DNA of 64,000 nucleotides from Calliphora vicina (GCF_958450345.1 NC_088780.1:2974501-3038500); one strand, 5' to 3'. Shown: positions 35,764 to 50,700, counted from the first letter of the stretch. Made by a program: numbers and translations. Notes: generated by a model not told the origin, from the sequence alone.

Positions 35764-38700
35764 GTAAGTTTTAACATACGACAAATAACACAAACGCTCA
35801 GTAACAGACATACGCTTACACAAACAACTTGGTTGGGTAATCTTGTCGACGATTAAAAACGTTCACCTAACTATGTATGTACGAGTTTGTGTAAGCAGGC
35901 TGTAAGGTCCTTTTAACGATTTCTGTATTAATTCAAACACAACAATTTATCAAACACTCAATATCAGCCTTTGTTGTCTTTATGTTGAAAATATAACAGA
36001 AGACAAATAAAACTTGTGTCATACAGATTTATTAGGGTTTAAAAAGACTTTTCAGATTGCCTTCCTATACCTACACTGGGGTGCAAAAGTGAACCAAGGA
36101 TTTTAGACAATCTATATAAATAAATATCAAATGTCGTTCGTTGACAATTGCATCAGTAGAGAACGGCCGGACCGATTTAGACAAATTTTTTTTATTTTAA
36201 ATGTTGGTCATAGCCCAACTTAGGTTTTTACGGACAGAAAAATTGACCACGCCCACTTCTACGCCTACCTTTTTCGATTATTATTTCGATCGGAAAACTG
36301 CTACACCGATTTGGCTAATTTTTTGTTTAAATGATCATAGTAATCCAATTTAAGTTTTTACTGAAAGAAAAATTGACCACGCCTATGTTTTTTCGATATA
36401 TCAAAAATCCCAGGACGCCTGAGTCGATTTAACTAAATATTTTTAAAGTTCGCAATACATAGTCCACAAAAGTTTTTACATAAATAAAAATTGTCCACAT
36501 CCACTAATACGCCCACTTATATAATACATATGTATATTTTTTATATAAAAACTCAAAATATCTAAATTCGTTAATAACTTGGCCAATAAGCGTTTAATCA
36601 AGAAAAGGGGCTCGATATGTGATCACTCATATTTCTAGCCAAAAATCATTTTTTTATATAAAAACTCAAAATATCTAAATTCGTTAATAACTTGGCCAAT
36701 AAGCGTTTAATCGAGAAAAGGGGCTCGATCTGAGATCACTCATATTTCTAGCCAAAAATTGATTTTTTATATAAATACTTAAAATATCTAAATTCATTAA
36801 TAACTTGGCCAATAAGCGTTTAATCAAGAAAAGGGGCTCGATCTGTGATCACTCATATTTCTAGCCAAAAATCAATTTTTTATATAAATACCTAAAATAT
36901 CTAAATTCGCTAATAACTTGGCCAATAAGCGTTTAATCAAGAAAAGGGGCTCGATCTGTGATCACTCATATTTCTAGCCAAAAATCAATTTTTTATATAA
37001 AAACTCAAAATATCTAAATTCGTTAATAACTTGGCCAATAAGCGTTTAATCAAGAAAAGAGGCTCGATCTGTGATCACTCATATTTCTAGCCAACAATCG
37101 ATTTTTTATATAAAACTCAAAATATCTAAATTCGTTAATAACTTGGCCAATAAGGGTTTAATCAAGAAAAGGGACTCGATCTGTGATCACTCATATTTCT
37201 AGCCAAAAATCAATTTTTTATATAAAAACTCAAAATATCTAAATTCGTTAATAACTTGGCCAATAAGCGTTTAATCAAGAAAAGGGGCTCGATCTGTGAT
37301 CACTCATTTTTCTACCCAAAAATAATTTTTTTATATAAATACTTAAAATATCTAAATTCGCTAATAACTTGGCCAATAAGCGTTTAATCAAGAAAAGGGG
37401 CTCGATCTGTGATCACTCATATTTCTAGCCAAAAATCAATTTTTTATATAAATACCTAAAATATCTAAATTCGCTAATAACTTGGCCAATAAGCGTTTAA
37501 TCAAGAAAAGGGGCTCGATCTGTGATCACTCATATTTCTAGCCAAAAATCAATTTTTTATATAAATACCTAAAATATCTAAATTCGCTAATAACTTGGCC
37601 AATAAGCGTTTAATCAAGAAAAGGGGCTCGATCTGTGATCACTCATATTTCTAGCCAACAATCAATTTTTTATATAAAAACTCAAAATATCTAAATTCGT
37701 TAATAACTTGGCCAATAAGCGTTTAATCAAGAAAAGGGGCTCGATCTGTGATCACTCATATTTCTAGCCAAAAATCAATTTTTTATATAAATACCTAAAA
37801 TATCTAAATTCGCTAATAACTTGGCCAATAAGCGTTTAATCAAGAAAAGGGGCTCGATCTGTGATCACTCATATTTCTAGCCAAAAAACGATTTTTTATA
37901 TAAATACCTAAAATATCTAAATTCGCTAATAACTTGGCCAATAAGCGTTTAATCAAGAAAAGGGGCTCGATCTGTGATCACTCATATTTCTAGCCAAAAA
38001 TCAGTTTTTTATATAAAAACTCAAAATATCTAAATTCGTTAATAACTTGGCCAATAAGCGTTTAATCAAGAAAAGGGGCTCGATCTGTGATCACTCATAT
38101 TTCTAGCCAAAAAACGATTTTTTATATAAATACCTAAAATATCTAAATTCGCTAATAACTTGGCCAATAAGCGTTTAATCAAGAAAAGGGGCTCGATCTG
38201 TGATCACTCATATTTCTAGCCAAAAATCAGTTTTTTATATAAAAACTCAAAATATCTAAATTCGTTAATAACTTGGCCAATAAGCGTTTAATCAAGAAAA
38301 GGGGCTCGATCTGTCATCACTCATATTTCTATCCAAAAATCAGTTTTTTATATAAAAACTCAAAATATCTAAATTCGTTAATAACTTGGCCAATAAGCGT
38401 TTAATCAAGAAAAGGGGCTCGATCTGTCATCACTCATATTTCTAGCCAAAAATCGATTTTTTATATAAATACTCAAAATATCTAAATTCGCTAATAACTT
38501 GGCCAATAAGCGTTTAATCAAGAAAAGGGGCTCGATCTGTGATCACTCATATTTCTAGCCAAAAAACGATTTTTTATATAAATACCTAAAATATCTAAAT
38601 TCGCTAAAACTTGGCCAATAAGCGTTTAATCAACAAAAGGGGCTCGATCTGTGATCACTCATATTTCTGAACAAAAATCGATTTTTTATATAAATACTCA

Positions 38701-41700
38701 AAATATCTAAATTCGCTAATAACTTGGCCAATAAGCGTTTAATCAAGAAAAGGGGCTCGATCTGTGATAACTCATATTTCTAGCCAAAAATCATTTTTTT
38801 ATATAAATACTTAAAATATCTAAATTCGCTAATAACTTGGCCAATAAGCGTTTAATCAAGAAAAGGTACTCGATCTGTGATCACTCATATTTCTAGCCAA
38901 AAATCAATTTTTTATATAAAAACTCAAAATATCTAAATTCGTTAATAACTTGGCCAATAAGCGTTTAATCAAGAAAAGGTACTCGATCTGTGATCACTCA
39001 TATTTCTAGCCAAAAATCAATTTTTTATATAAAAACTCAAAATATCTAAATTCGTTAATAACTTGGCCAATAAGCGTTTAATCAAGAAAAGGTACTCGAT
39101 CTGTGATCACTCATATTTCTAGCCAAAAATTGATTTTTTATATAAATACTTAAAATATCTAAATTCATTAATAACTTGGCCAATAAGCGTTTAATCAAGA
39201 AAAGGGGCTCGATCTGTGATCACTCATATTTCTAGCCAAAAATCAATTTTTTATATAAAAACTCAAAATATCTAAATTCGTTAATAACTTGGCCAATAAG
39301 CGTTTAATCAAGAAAAGAGGCTCGATCTGTGATCACTCATATTTCTAGCCAACAATCGATTTTTTATATAAAACTCAAAATATCTAAATTCGTTAATAAC
39401 TTGGCCAATAAGGGTTTAATCAAGAAAAGGGACTCGATCTGTGATCACTCATATTTCTAGCCAAAAATCAATTTTTTATATAAAAACTCAAAATATCTAA
39501 ATTCGTTAATAACTTGGCCAATAAGCGTTTAATCAAGAAAAGGGGCTCGATCTGTGATCACTCATTTTTCTACCCAAAAATAATTTTTTTATATAAATAC
39601 TTAAAATATCTAAATTCGCTAATAACTTGGCCAATAAGCGTTTAATCAAGAAAAGGGGCTCGATCTGTGATCACTCATATTTCTAGCCAAAAATCAATTT
39701 TTTATATAAATACCTAAAATATCTAAATTCGCTAATAACTTGGCCAATAAGCGTTTAATCAAGAAAAGGGGCTCGATCTGTGATCACTCATATTTCTAGC
39801 CAAAAATCAATTTTTTATATAAATACCTAAAATATCTAAATTCGCTAATAACTTGGCCAATAAGCGTTTAATCAAGAAAAGGGGCTCGATCTGTGATCAC
39901 TCATATTTCTAGCCAACAATCAATTTTTTATATAAAAACTCAAAATATCTAAATTCGTTAATAACTTGGCCAATAAGCGTTTAATCAAGAAAAGGGGCTC
40001 GATCTGTGATCACTCATATTTCTAGCCAAAAATCAATTTTTTATATAAATACCTAAAATATCTAAATTCGCTAATAACTTGGCCAATAAGCGTTTAATCA
40101 AGAAAAGGGGCTCGATCTGTGATCACTCATATTTCTAGCCAAAAATCAGTTTTTTATATAAAAACTCAAAATATCTAAATTCGTTAATAACTTGGCCAAT
40201 AAGCGTTTAATCAAGAAAAGGGGCTCGATCTGTCATCACTCATATTTCTAGCCAAAAATCAGTTTTTTATATAAAAACTCAAAATATCTAAATTCGTTAA
40301 TAACTTGGCCAATAAGCGTTTAATCAAGAAAAGGGGCTCGATCTGTGATCACTCATATTTCTAGCCAAAAAACGATTTTTTATATAAATACCTAAAATAT
40401 CTAAATTCGCTAATAACTTGGCCAATAAGCGTTTAATCAAGAAAAGGGGCTCGATCTGTGATCACTCATATTTCTAGCCAAAAATCAGTTTTTTATATAA
40501 AAACTCAAAATATCTAAATTCGTTAATAACTTGGCCAATAAGCGTTTAATCAAGAAAAGGGGCTCGATCTGTCATCACTCATATTTCTATCCAAAAATCA
40601 GTTTTTTATATAAAAACTCAAAATATCTAAATTCGTTAATAACTTGGCCAATAAGCGTTTAATCAAGAAAAGGGGCTCGATCTGTCATCACTCATATTTC
40701 TAGCCAAAAATCGATTTTTTATATAAATACTCAAAATATCTAAATTCGCTAATAACTTGGCCAATAAGCGTTTAATCAAGAAAAGGGGCTCGATCTGTGA
40801 TCACTCATATTTCTAGCCAAAAAACGATTTTTTATATAAATACCTAAAATATCTAAATTCGCTAAAACTTGGCCAATAAGCGTTTAATCAACAAAAGGGG
40901 CTCGATCTGTGATCACTCATATTTCTGAACAAAAATCGATTTTTTATATAAATACTCAAAATATCTAAATTCGCTAATAACTTGGCCAATAAGCGTTTAA
41001 TCAAGAAAAGGGGCTCGATCTGTGATAACTCATATTTCTAGCCAAAAATCATTTTTTTATATAAATACTTAAAATATCTAAATTCGCTAATAACTTGGCC
41101 AATAAGCGTTTAATCAAGAAAAGGTACTCGATCTGTGATCACTCATATTTCTAGCCAAAAATCAATTTTTTATATAAAAACTCAAAATATCTAAATTCGT
41201 TAATAACTTGGCCAATAAGCGTTTAATCAAGAAAAGGTACTCGATCTGTGATCACTCATATTTCTAGCCAAAAATCAATTTTTTATATAAAAACTCAAAA
41301 TATCTAAATTCGTTAATAACTTGGCCAATAAGCGTTTAATCAAGAAAAGGTACTCGATCTGTGATCACTCATATTTCTAGCCAAAAATCAATTTTTTATA
41401 TAAAAACTCAAAATATCTAAATTCGTTAATAACTTGGCCAATAAGCGTTTAATCAAGAAAAGGGGCTCGATCTGTGATCACTCAAATTTCTAGCCAAAAA
41501 TCGATTTTTTATATAAATACTCAAAATATCTAAATTCGCTAATAACTTGGCCAATAAGCGTTTAATCAAGAAAAGGTACTCGATCTGTGATCACTCATAT
41601 TTCTAGCCAAAAATCAATTTTTTATATAAAAACTCAAAATATCTAAATTCGTTAATAACTTGGCCAATAAGCGTTTAATCAAGAAAAGGTACTCGATCTG

Positions 41701-44700
41701 TGATCACTCATATTTCTAGCCAAAAATCAATTTTTTATATAAAAACTCAAAATATCTAAATTCGTTAATAACTTGGCCAATAAGCGTTTAATCAAGAAAA
41801 GGGGCTCGATCTGTGATCACTCATATTTCTAGCCAAAAATTTTTTTTTTATATAAATACTTAAAATATCTAAATTTGCTAATAACTTGGCCAATAAGCGT
41901 TTAATCAAGAAAAGGGGCTCGATCTGTGATCACTCATATTTCTGAACAAAAATCAATTTTTTATATAAAAACTCAAAATATCTAAATTCGTTAATAGCTT
42001 GGCCAATAAGCGTTTAATCAAGAAAAGGGACTCGATCTGTGATCACTCATATTTCTGAACAAAAATCGATTTTTTATATATGTAAATACTAAAAATATCT
42101 AAATTCGCTAATAACTTGGCCAATAAGCGTTTAATAAAGAAAATGGGCTCGATCTGTGATCACTCATATTTCTAGCCAAAAATCAATTTTTTATATAAAT
42201 ACTTAAAATATCTAAATTTGCTAATAACTTGGCCAATAAGCGTTTAAGCAAGAAAAGGGGCTCGATCTGTGATCACTCATATTTCTGAACAAAAATCAAT
42301 TTTTTATATAAAAACTCAAAATATCTAAATTCGTTAATAACTTGGCCAATAAGCGTTTAATCAAGAAAAGGTACTCGATCTGTGATCACTCATATTTCTA
42401 GCCAAAAATCAATTTTTTATATAAAAACTCAAAATATCTAAATTCGTTAATAACTTGGCCAATAAGCGTTTAATCAAGAAAAGGGGCTCGATCTGTGATC
42501 ACTCATATTTCTAGCCAAAAATCATTTTTTTATATAAATACTTAAAATATCTAAATTCATTAATAACTTGGCCAATAAGGGTTTAATCAAGAAAAGGGGC
42601 TAGATCTGTGATCACTCATATTTCTACCCAAAAATCGATTTTTTATATAAAAACTCAAAATATCTAAATTCGCTAATAACTTGGCCAATAAGCGTTTAAT
42701 CAAGAAAAGGGACTCGATCTGTGATCACTCATATTTCTAGCCAAAAATCAATTTGTTATATAAAAACTCAAAATATCTAAATTCTTTAATAACTTGGCCA
42801 ATAAGCGTTTAATCAAGAAAAGGGGCTTGATCTGTGATCAGTCATATTTCTAGCAAAAAATCGATTTTTTATATAAAAACTCAAAATATCTAAATTCGTT
42901 AATAACTTGGCCAATAAGCGTTTAATCAAGAAAAGGGGCGCGATCTGTGATCACTCATATTTCTAGCCAAAAATCAATTTTTTATATAAAAACTCAAAAT
43001 ATCTAAATTCTTTAATAACTTGGAAAATAAGCGTTTAATCAAGAAAAGGGGCTCGATCTGTGATCACTTATATTTCTAGCCAAAAATCGATTTTTTTTTA
43101 TAAATACTCAAAATATCTAAATTCGCTAATAAATTGGCCAATAAGCGTTTAATCAAGAAAAGGGGCTCGATCTGTGATCACTCATATTTCTAGCCAAAAA
43201 TCGATTTTTTATATAAAAACTCAAAATATCTAAATTCGCTAATAACTTGGCCAATAAGCGTTTAATCAAGAAAAGGGGCTCGATCTGTGATCACTCATAT
43301 TTCTAACCAAAAATCGATTTTTTATATAAAAACTCAAAATATTTAAATTCGTTAATAACTTGGCCAATAAGCGTTTAATCAAGAAAAGGGGCTCGATCTG
43401 TGATCACTTATATTTCTAGCCAAAAATCGATTTTTTTTATGTAAAAACTCAAATTATCTAAATTCGTTAATAACTTGGCCAATAAGCGTTTAATCAAGAA
43501 AAGGTGGCTCGATCTGTGATCACTCATATTTCTAGCCAAAAATCGATTTTTTATATAAAAACTCAAAATATCTAAATTCGCTAATAACTTGGCCAATAAG
43601 CGTTTAATCAAGAAAAGGGGCTCGATCTGTGATCACTCATATTTCTAGCCAAAAATCGATTTTTTATATAATAACTTGTCCAATAAGCGTTTAATCAAGA
43701 AAAGGGGCTCGATCTGTGATCACTTATATTTCTAGCCAAAAATCGATTTTTTTTATGTAAAAACTCAAATTATCTAAATTCGTTAATAACTTGGCCAATA
43801 AGCGTTTAATCAAGAAAAGGTGGCTCGATCTGTGATCACTCATATTTCTAGCCAAAAATCGAATTTTTATATAAAAACTTAAAATATCTAAATTCGTTAA
43901 TAACTTGGCCAATAAGCGTTTAATCAAGAAAAGGGGCTCGATTTGTGATCACTCATATTTCTAGCCAAAAATCGATTTTTTTTATAAATACTCAAAATAT
44001 CTAAATTCGCTAATAACTTGGCCAATAAGCGTTTAATCAAGAAAAGGGGCTCGATCTGTGATCACTCATATTTCTAACCAAAAATCGATTTTTTATATAA
44101 AAACTCAAAATATTTAAATTCGTTAATAACTTGGCCAATAAGCGTTTAATCAAGAAAAGGGGCTCGATCTGTGATCACTTATATTTCTAGCCAAAAATCG
44201 ATTTTTTTTATGTAAAAACTCAAATTATCTAAATTCGTTAATAACTTGGCCAATAAGCGTTTAATCAAGAAAAGGTGGCTCGATCTGTGATCACTCATAT
44301 TTCTAGCCAAAAATCGATTTTTTATATAAAAACTCAAAATATCTAAATTCGCTAATAACTTGGCCAATAAGCGTTTAATCAAGAAAAGGGGCTCGATCTG
44401 TGATCACTCATATTTCTAGCCAAAAATCGATTTTTTATATAATAACTTGTCCAATAAGCGTTTAATCAAGAAAAGGGGCTCGATCTGTGATCACTTATAT
44501 TTCTAGCCAAAAATCGATTTTTTTTATGTAAAAACTCAAATTATCTAAATTCGTTAATAACTTGGCCAATAAGCGTTTAATCAAGAAAAGGTGGCTCGAT
44601 CTGTGATCACTCATATTTCTAGCCAAAAATCGAATTTTTATATAAAAACTTAAAATATCTAAATTCGTTAATAACTTGGCCAATAAGCGTTTAATCAAGA

Positions 44701-47700
44701 AAAGGGGCTCGATTTGTGATCACTCATATTTCTAGCCAAAAATCGATTTTTTTTATAAATACTCAAAATATCTAAATTCGCTAATAACTTGGCCAATAAG
44801 CGTTTAATCAAGAAAAGGGGCTCGATTTGTGATCACTCATATTTCTAGCCAAAAATCGATTTTTTTTATAAATACTCAAAATATCTAAATTCTTTAATAA
44901 CTTGGCCAATAAGCGTTTAATCAAGAAAAGGGGCTTGATCTGTGATCACTCATATTTCTAGCAAAAAATCGATTTTTTATATAAAAACTCAAAATATCTA
45001 AATTCGTTAATAACTTGGCCAATAAGCGTTTAATCAAGAAAAGGGGCGCGATCTGTGATCACTCATTTCTAGCCAAAAATCAATTTTTTATATAAAAACT
45101 CAAAATATCTAAATTCGCTAATAACTTGGCCAATAAGCGTTTAATCAAGAAAAGGGGCTCGATCTGTGATCACTCATACTTGGCCAAAAGCGATTAATCA
45201 AAAAAAGGAGCTCGATCTGTGATCACTCATATTTCTAGCCAAAAATCGATTTTTTTTATAAATACTCAAAATATCTAAATTCGCTAATAACTTGTCCAAT
45301 AAGCGTTTAATCAAGAAAAGGGGCTCGATCTGTGATCACTCATATTTCTAGCCAAAAATCAATTTGTTATATAAAAACTCAAAATATCTAAATTCGTTAA
45401 TAACTTGGCCAATAAGCGTTTAATCAAGAAAAGGGGCGCGATCTGTGATCACTCATTTCTAGCCAAAAATCAATTTTTTATATAAAAACTCAAAATATCT
45501 AAATTCGCTAATAACTTGGCCAATAAGCGTTTAATCAAGAAAAGGGGCTCGATCTGTGATCACTCATACTTGGCCAAAAGCGATTAATCAAAAAAAGGAG
45601 CTCGATCTGTGATCACTCATATTTCTAGCCAAAAATCGATTTTTTATATAAATACTCAAAATATCTAAATTCGCTAATAACTTGGCCAATAAGCGTTTAA
45701 TCAAGAAAAGGGGCTCGATCTGTGATCACTTATATTTCTAGCCAAAAATCGATTTTTTTTATGTAAAAACTCAAATTATCTAAATTCGTTAATAACTTGG
45801 CCAATAAGCGTTTCATCAAGAAAAGGTGGCTCGATTTGTGATCACTCATATTTCTAGCCAAAAATCGATTTTTTTTATAAATACTCAAAATATCTAAATT
45901 CGCTAATAACTTGGCCAATAAGCGTTTAATCAAGAAAAGGGGCTCGATCTGTGATCACTCATATTTCTAGCCAAAAATCAATTTGTTATATAAAAACTCA
46001 AAATATCTAAATTCTTTAATAACTTGGCCAATAAGCGTTTAATCAAGAAAAGGGGCTTGATCTGTGATCACTCATATTTCTAGCAAAAAATCGATTTTTT
46101 ATATAAAAACTCAAAATATCTAAATTCGTTAATAACTTGGCCAATAAGCGTTTAATCAAGAAAAGGGGCGCGATCTGTGATCACTCATATTTCTAGCCAA
46201 AAATCAATTTTTTATATAAAAACTCAAAATATCTAAATTCTTTAATAACTTGGCCAATAAGCGTTTAATCAAGAAAAGGGGCTCGATCTGTGATCACTCA
46301 TATTTCTAGCCAAAAATCGATTTTTTATATAAAAACTCAAAATATCTAAATTCGTTAATAATTTGGCCAATAAGCGTTTAATCAAGAAAAGGGGCTCGAT
46401 CTGTGATCACTCATATTTCTAGCCAAAAATACATTTTTTATATAAAAACTCAAAATATCTAAATTCGCTAATAACTTGGCCAATAAGCGTTTAATCAAGA
46501 AAAGGGGCTCGATCTGTGATCACTCATATTTCTAGCCAAAAATCGATTTTTTTTATGTAAAAACTCAAATTATCTAAATTCGCTAATAACTTGGCCAAAA
46601 GCGATTAATCAAAAAAAGGAGCTCGATCTGTGATCACTCATATTTCTAGCCAAAAATCGATTTTTTATATAAATACTCAAAATATCTAAATTCGCTAATA
46701 ACTTGGCCAATAAGCGTTTAATCATGAAAAGGGGCTCGATCTGTGAGCACTCATATTTCTAGCCAAAAATCGATTTTTTATATAAATACTCAAAATATCT
46801 AAATTCGCTAATAACTTGGCCAATAAGCGTTTAATCAAGAAAAGGGGCTCGATCTGTGATCACTCATATTTCTAACCAAAAATCGATTTTTTATATAAAT
46901 ACTTAAAATATCTAAATTCGCTAATAACTTGGCCAATAAGCGTTTAATCAAGAAAAGGGGCTCGATCTGTGATCACTCATATTTCTGAACAAAAATCGAT
47001 TTTTTATATAAAAACTCAAAATATCTAAATTCGTTAATAACTTGGCCAATAAGCGTTTAATCAAGAAAAGGGGCTCGATCTGTGATCACTCAAATTTCTA
47101 GCCAAAAATCAATTTTTTATATAAATACTTAAAATATCTAAATTCGCTAATAAAATGGCCAATAAGCGTTTAATCAAGAAATAGAGCACGATGTGTGATC
47201 ACTCATATTTCTGAACAAAAATCGATTTTTTATGTAAAAACTCAAAATATCTAAATTAGCTAATAACTTGGCCAATAAGCGATTAATCAAAAAAGGAGCT
47301 CGATCTGTGATCACTCGTTTTTCCAACCAAAATTCGATTACTTATATAAAAACTCAAAATATGTACATTGATTTACATGTATTCTGTTGTTTTCTTTTTC
47401 TTTTTAACTATTTTTACCCTTTTCAAACCGCTTCCCACAAATTCACAAATCGAACACAAGCATTTTTTTAACTTGGACAGGACAACTTCTGTCGGGTCAG
47501 CTAGTTGTCAATAAATTTTCGAAGCATTGTAAAACTGTTATTTTCATAAATTTTTAAGTAAGTGTGTACTTTTCAATGACTAAGAATACGATTTTTATAC
47601 CCATCATCATGAGTGGCATGGTCTGGCTCGGATCCAGGGGGTGGGGGTAAATAGGAAATTGCCCCCCTGAAACCGAAAAGTTTTCATATAAAAGAGGAAA

Positions 47701-50700
47701 ATGATGTTTGTAACACCCAACCTTTTTCGCAAAGTACAGGTCGCTTTGAAGATATCTCGATCAAATTTGTCAGTTGCACTTTCTTTGGCCGAAAGACAAA
47801 GATTATTGAAACTGGCTGAAATCGGTCTATTATTTCACATAGCCCCCATACAAATGTCCTCCCAACTTTATCGGATAATAAATTTTTAATTCGCTTCAAA
47901 TATGTTTTATATATACGGAAGTCATGTCTTCTATTTTTATGATGATAATTAGACATATAAGGCCCACTTCCGAAAATCACTTTGACGGGCATAAATCTGT
48001 TAATAATGTTGGTACCTCCATATAATTCAACGGAAATAAGTTTCATATAGATATAAATCAATATGGACCGATCAAGAAATACCATAATTACTCATAGCTC
48101 TCATATAGGCCCCACTTCCGAAAAAATTTCACGAAAATAAATTATTGAAATTGTAAAAGAAAAATATTTTCACTCATTTATTCAGTGTAGGATATTATAT
48201 GGTTGGGCTTGACCGATTAAGATTTTAGAAGTTTTTTTATAGTTTCAAATATTTAGCATAGACTCATTTACAAAATAATTTTAAAACACTCAATTTACTT
48301 TCTTTAGAATTTCTTATTTCTCAAACACAGAAAATGTATTCATTGCAAAAGTGAGTAAACACCAGTGAATTTTTCGATTTTTTTAAGATCATAAAATCAT
48401 TATAGTCCGACTTAAATATTTGTTTTTCAGAACCGATTCTATTATTCAATTCAACAAACAGAAACTTTTAAATTTGAATCGATGGATAGATTTCAGAATT
48501 TTCATTATCTTAAAAAAAAACCAAATAATTCTAAAAAAAACCCGTTTTCAGTGATGTTCGTCAACTTAGCATGTATAAATTTTTTAATAGGTTTGGAAAA
48601 AAAAACTGATTACTCTTTAAAATGACGTGCATTTTTTGATACATTTGTAAGTCATAGGTATTGTTTTTGTTAAGAATATCTAAGAGAAAAACTAAATTTC
48701 ATTGCTTATTTTGATATGAAAGCTTATAAAAATTTATACCAATATATAAAGAAAATTTAGTTCTTAACAAAACATGGTTTTAAATATTCAAATCGGATGA
48801 AAATTGTAAAAGATATTCAACTTTTCATTAACACCTTTTTTAGTATTTTCTGGAATATACAATTTAATCATACATGTTATGAAAGCTTAATTCTTTGCTT
48901 TCAAAATGAAATCGGTATCAAAATGTGTGAGTTGGTGGTAAACGACCTACCCTAAAACAGTTTTTTAAAAATAACTTGAAAATTTTAGAAAACGGTTTTA
49001 GTATGTCCTCAACTAGACCTACAACCCCCAAGTTCTGAAAAAAGTGTTGTTTTGTAACAGAGTGTATAATTTTGGAAGGACATGTTGAGTAGATAATTTT
49101 TGTGGAATAAACTCTAGGTGATTTGAGTTTTTTTTTACAGTGGGTCAAAGTTTTAATTTTTTGGTGGAAGCGAGCATTACTAATTGAAAAAAATGTGTGA
49201 CAGAATTCTTTTTGTGAAAGTTACATTGTGGAATTTTATGAAGATCATTTTTGTGGAAGATCTTAACCCTTTTCCGAGAAAATAAAAAAGTCCTTTCAAA
49301 AAGGACATTTAAGAATTATAATATTCTACGAAAATGTTTTCCGGAAAATTCTAGTGGGGGTCACCAAAGACACCAAAGTTGTAAATAAAGCTGGTTACCC
49401 ATAATAAGGGTCTCTCACTTTTTCTAAAAAAATCGCCAAAATTCCATTTATGATTCGAATGAGCTGAAATTAAAAATGTAAATACTGCTTAAGAAGATCT
49501 ACAAAAAACATCCATACCTATATGGGCAATTCCACGACAATCGCTACCACGACTGAAAACAGAAAAACCCTTGAAACTTTTTTTCAAGATGATTTTAATA
49601 GAAGAAAATAATAAAATGTTACTATGTGAAAGTATTTAGATCATATTACAGCATTTTAAAGACAAAAATAATAGTTTAAATTGATTATATTTAATTTTTT
49701 AATGTTTTAGGTATGTTTGAGGCTAAAATTGCGGTGAAAACTAGGCTACCAATTAGGTTGTAGTACGAAATGAATTTAACTCTGATTGTTTTTTTGTCAA
49801 ATTGTTCACTGAAACCGAATGTATATTTTTTTAGTTTTTGTATACATATATTTACAGAATATATATTATTTTATTATAAGAGAAAAATCTGTCACGTACG
49901 GTATGTCACGTACGATATTAAATTTTATTTATTATAAAATCATCCAAAGATTGTTTTTATTTTAATATGAGGGATTGTAAAGGAAAAATATTTCGTTTAG
50001 TGTTAGAAATTAAATGAAAACATAACGCCTCTCACGATTCGAATATTTTCGCATATTTCTAAATGTACCTCAAAATGAGTTCCGTTTTATGTCACGTACG
50101 ATATACCCTTGTTTCGCTCAATATTTTGGACAACAATATTTCGAAAGAACTTTTTATTATTTTAAAATATAGTACCCTCTGAATGGAACATAAAGACCAC
50201 ATTATTTTTCAGATACTCTTATTTTTGCAAAATCTATTCCACTCTATAGGCGTACAAATGTCACGTACGATGATATGGAATTGCCCATATGTAAGTTATC
50301 TCTTTCAATTCAAGAGATATTTAGTTTTTTTCATTTTTTATCTATATTTATGCTGAATATGTAACACATGTTTGTATCAATTAAATGATATTTGTGTGAA
50401 ATGTTATTATTATGTTTTAAAAAGAATTTTTCAGTTTGCCTTCCTATACATATGTGGTTAAGTGTTGGTACATGTGTGTGTTGGTTGATGTTGTAATGTG
50501 ATAATTTGTGTCTTTTATGTCATTTTCAATGCCTTTTTTTAATATTGCTGACTGCTATTTTCTGTGTTTTTTTTTCTATCTTTGCAGTTTTTGCCATCGA
50601 CTGTTTCAAGTGTGTTTCATATAATGGCGCCAACAAGGCTTGTGATGATCCCTTTCACAATAATTACTCAACCGGCATATTGGAATCACCGTGCATGGGT

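Noticed and set aside
43408..45933. Five near-identical 67-codon reverse open frames (MIKRLLAKLL...)
   Set aside because: They are the 113 bp satellite read backwards. They recur only where two units happen to keep a frame, and have no promoter or domain.
47684..48085. 133-codon reverse open frame, with a related frame at 5338-5646
   Set aside because: Both fall in dispersed repeat family B. The opposite strand is equally open, and no domain or splice structure is visible.
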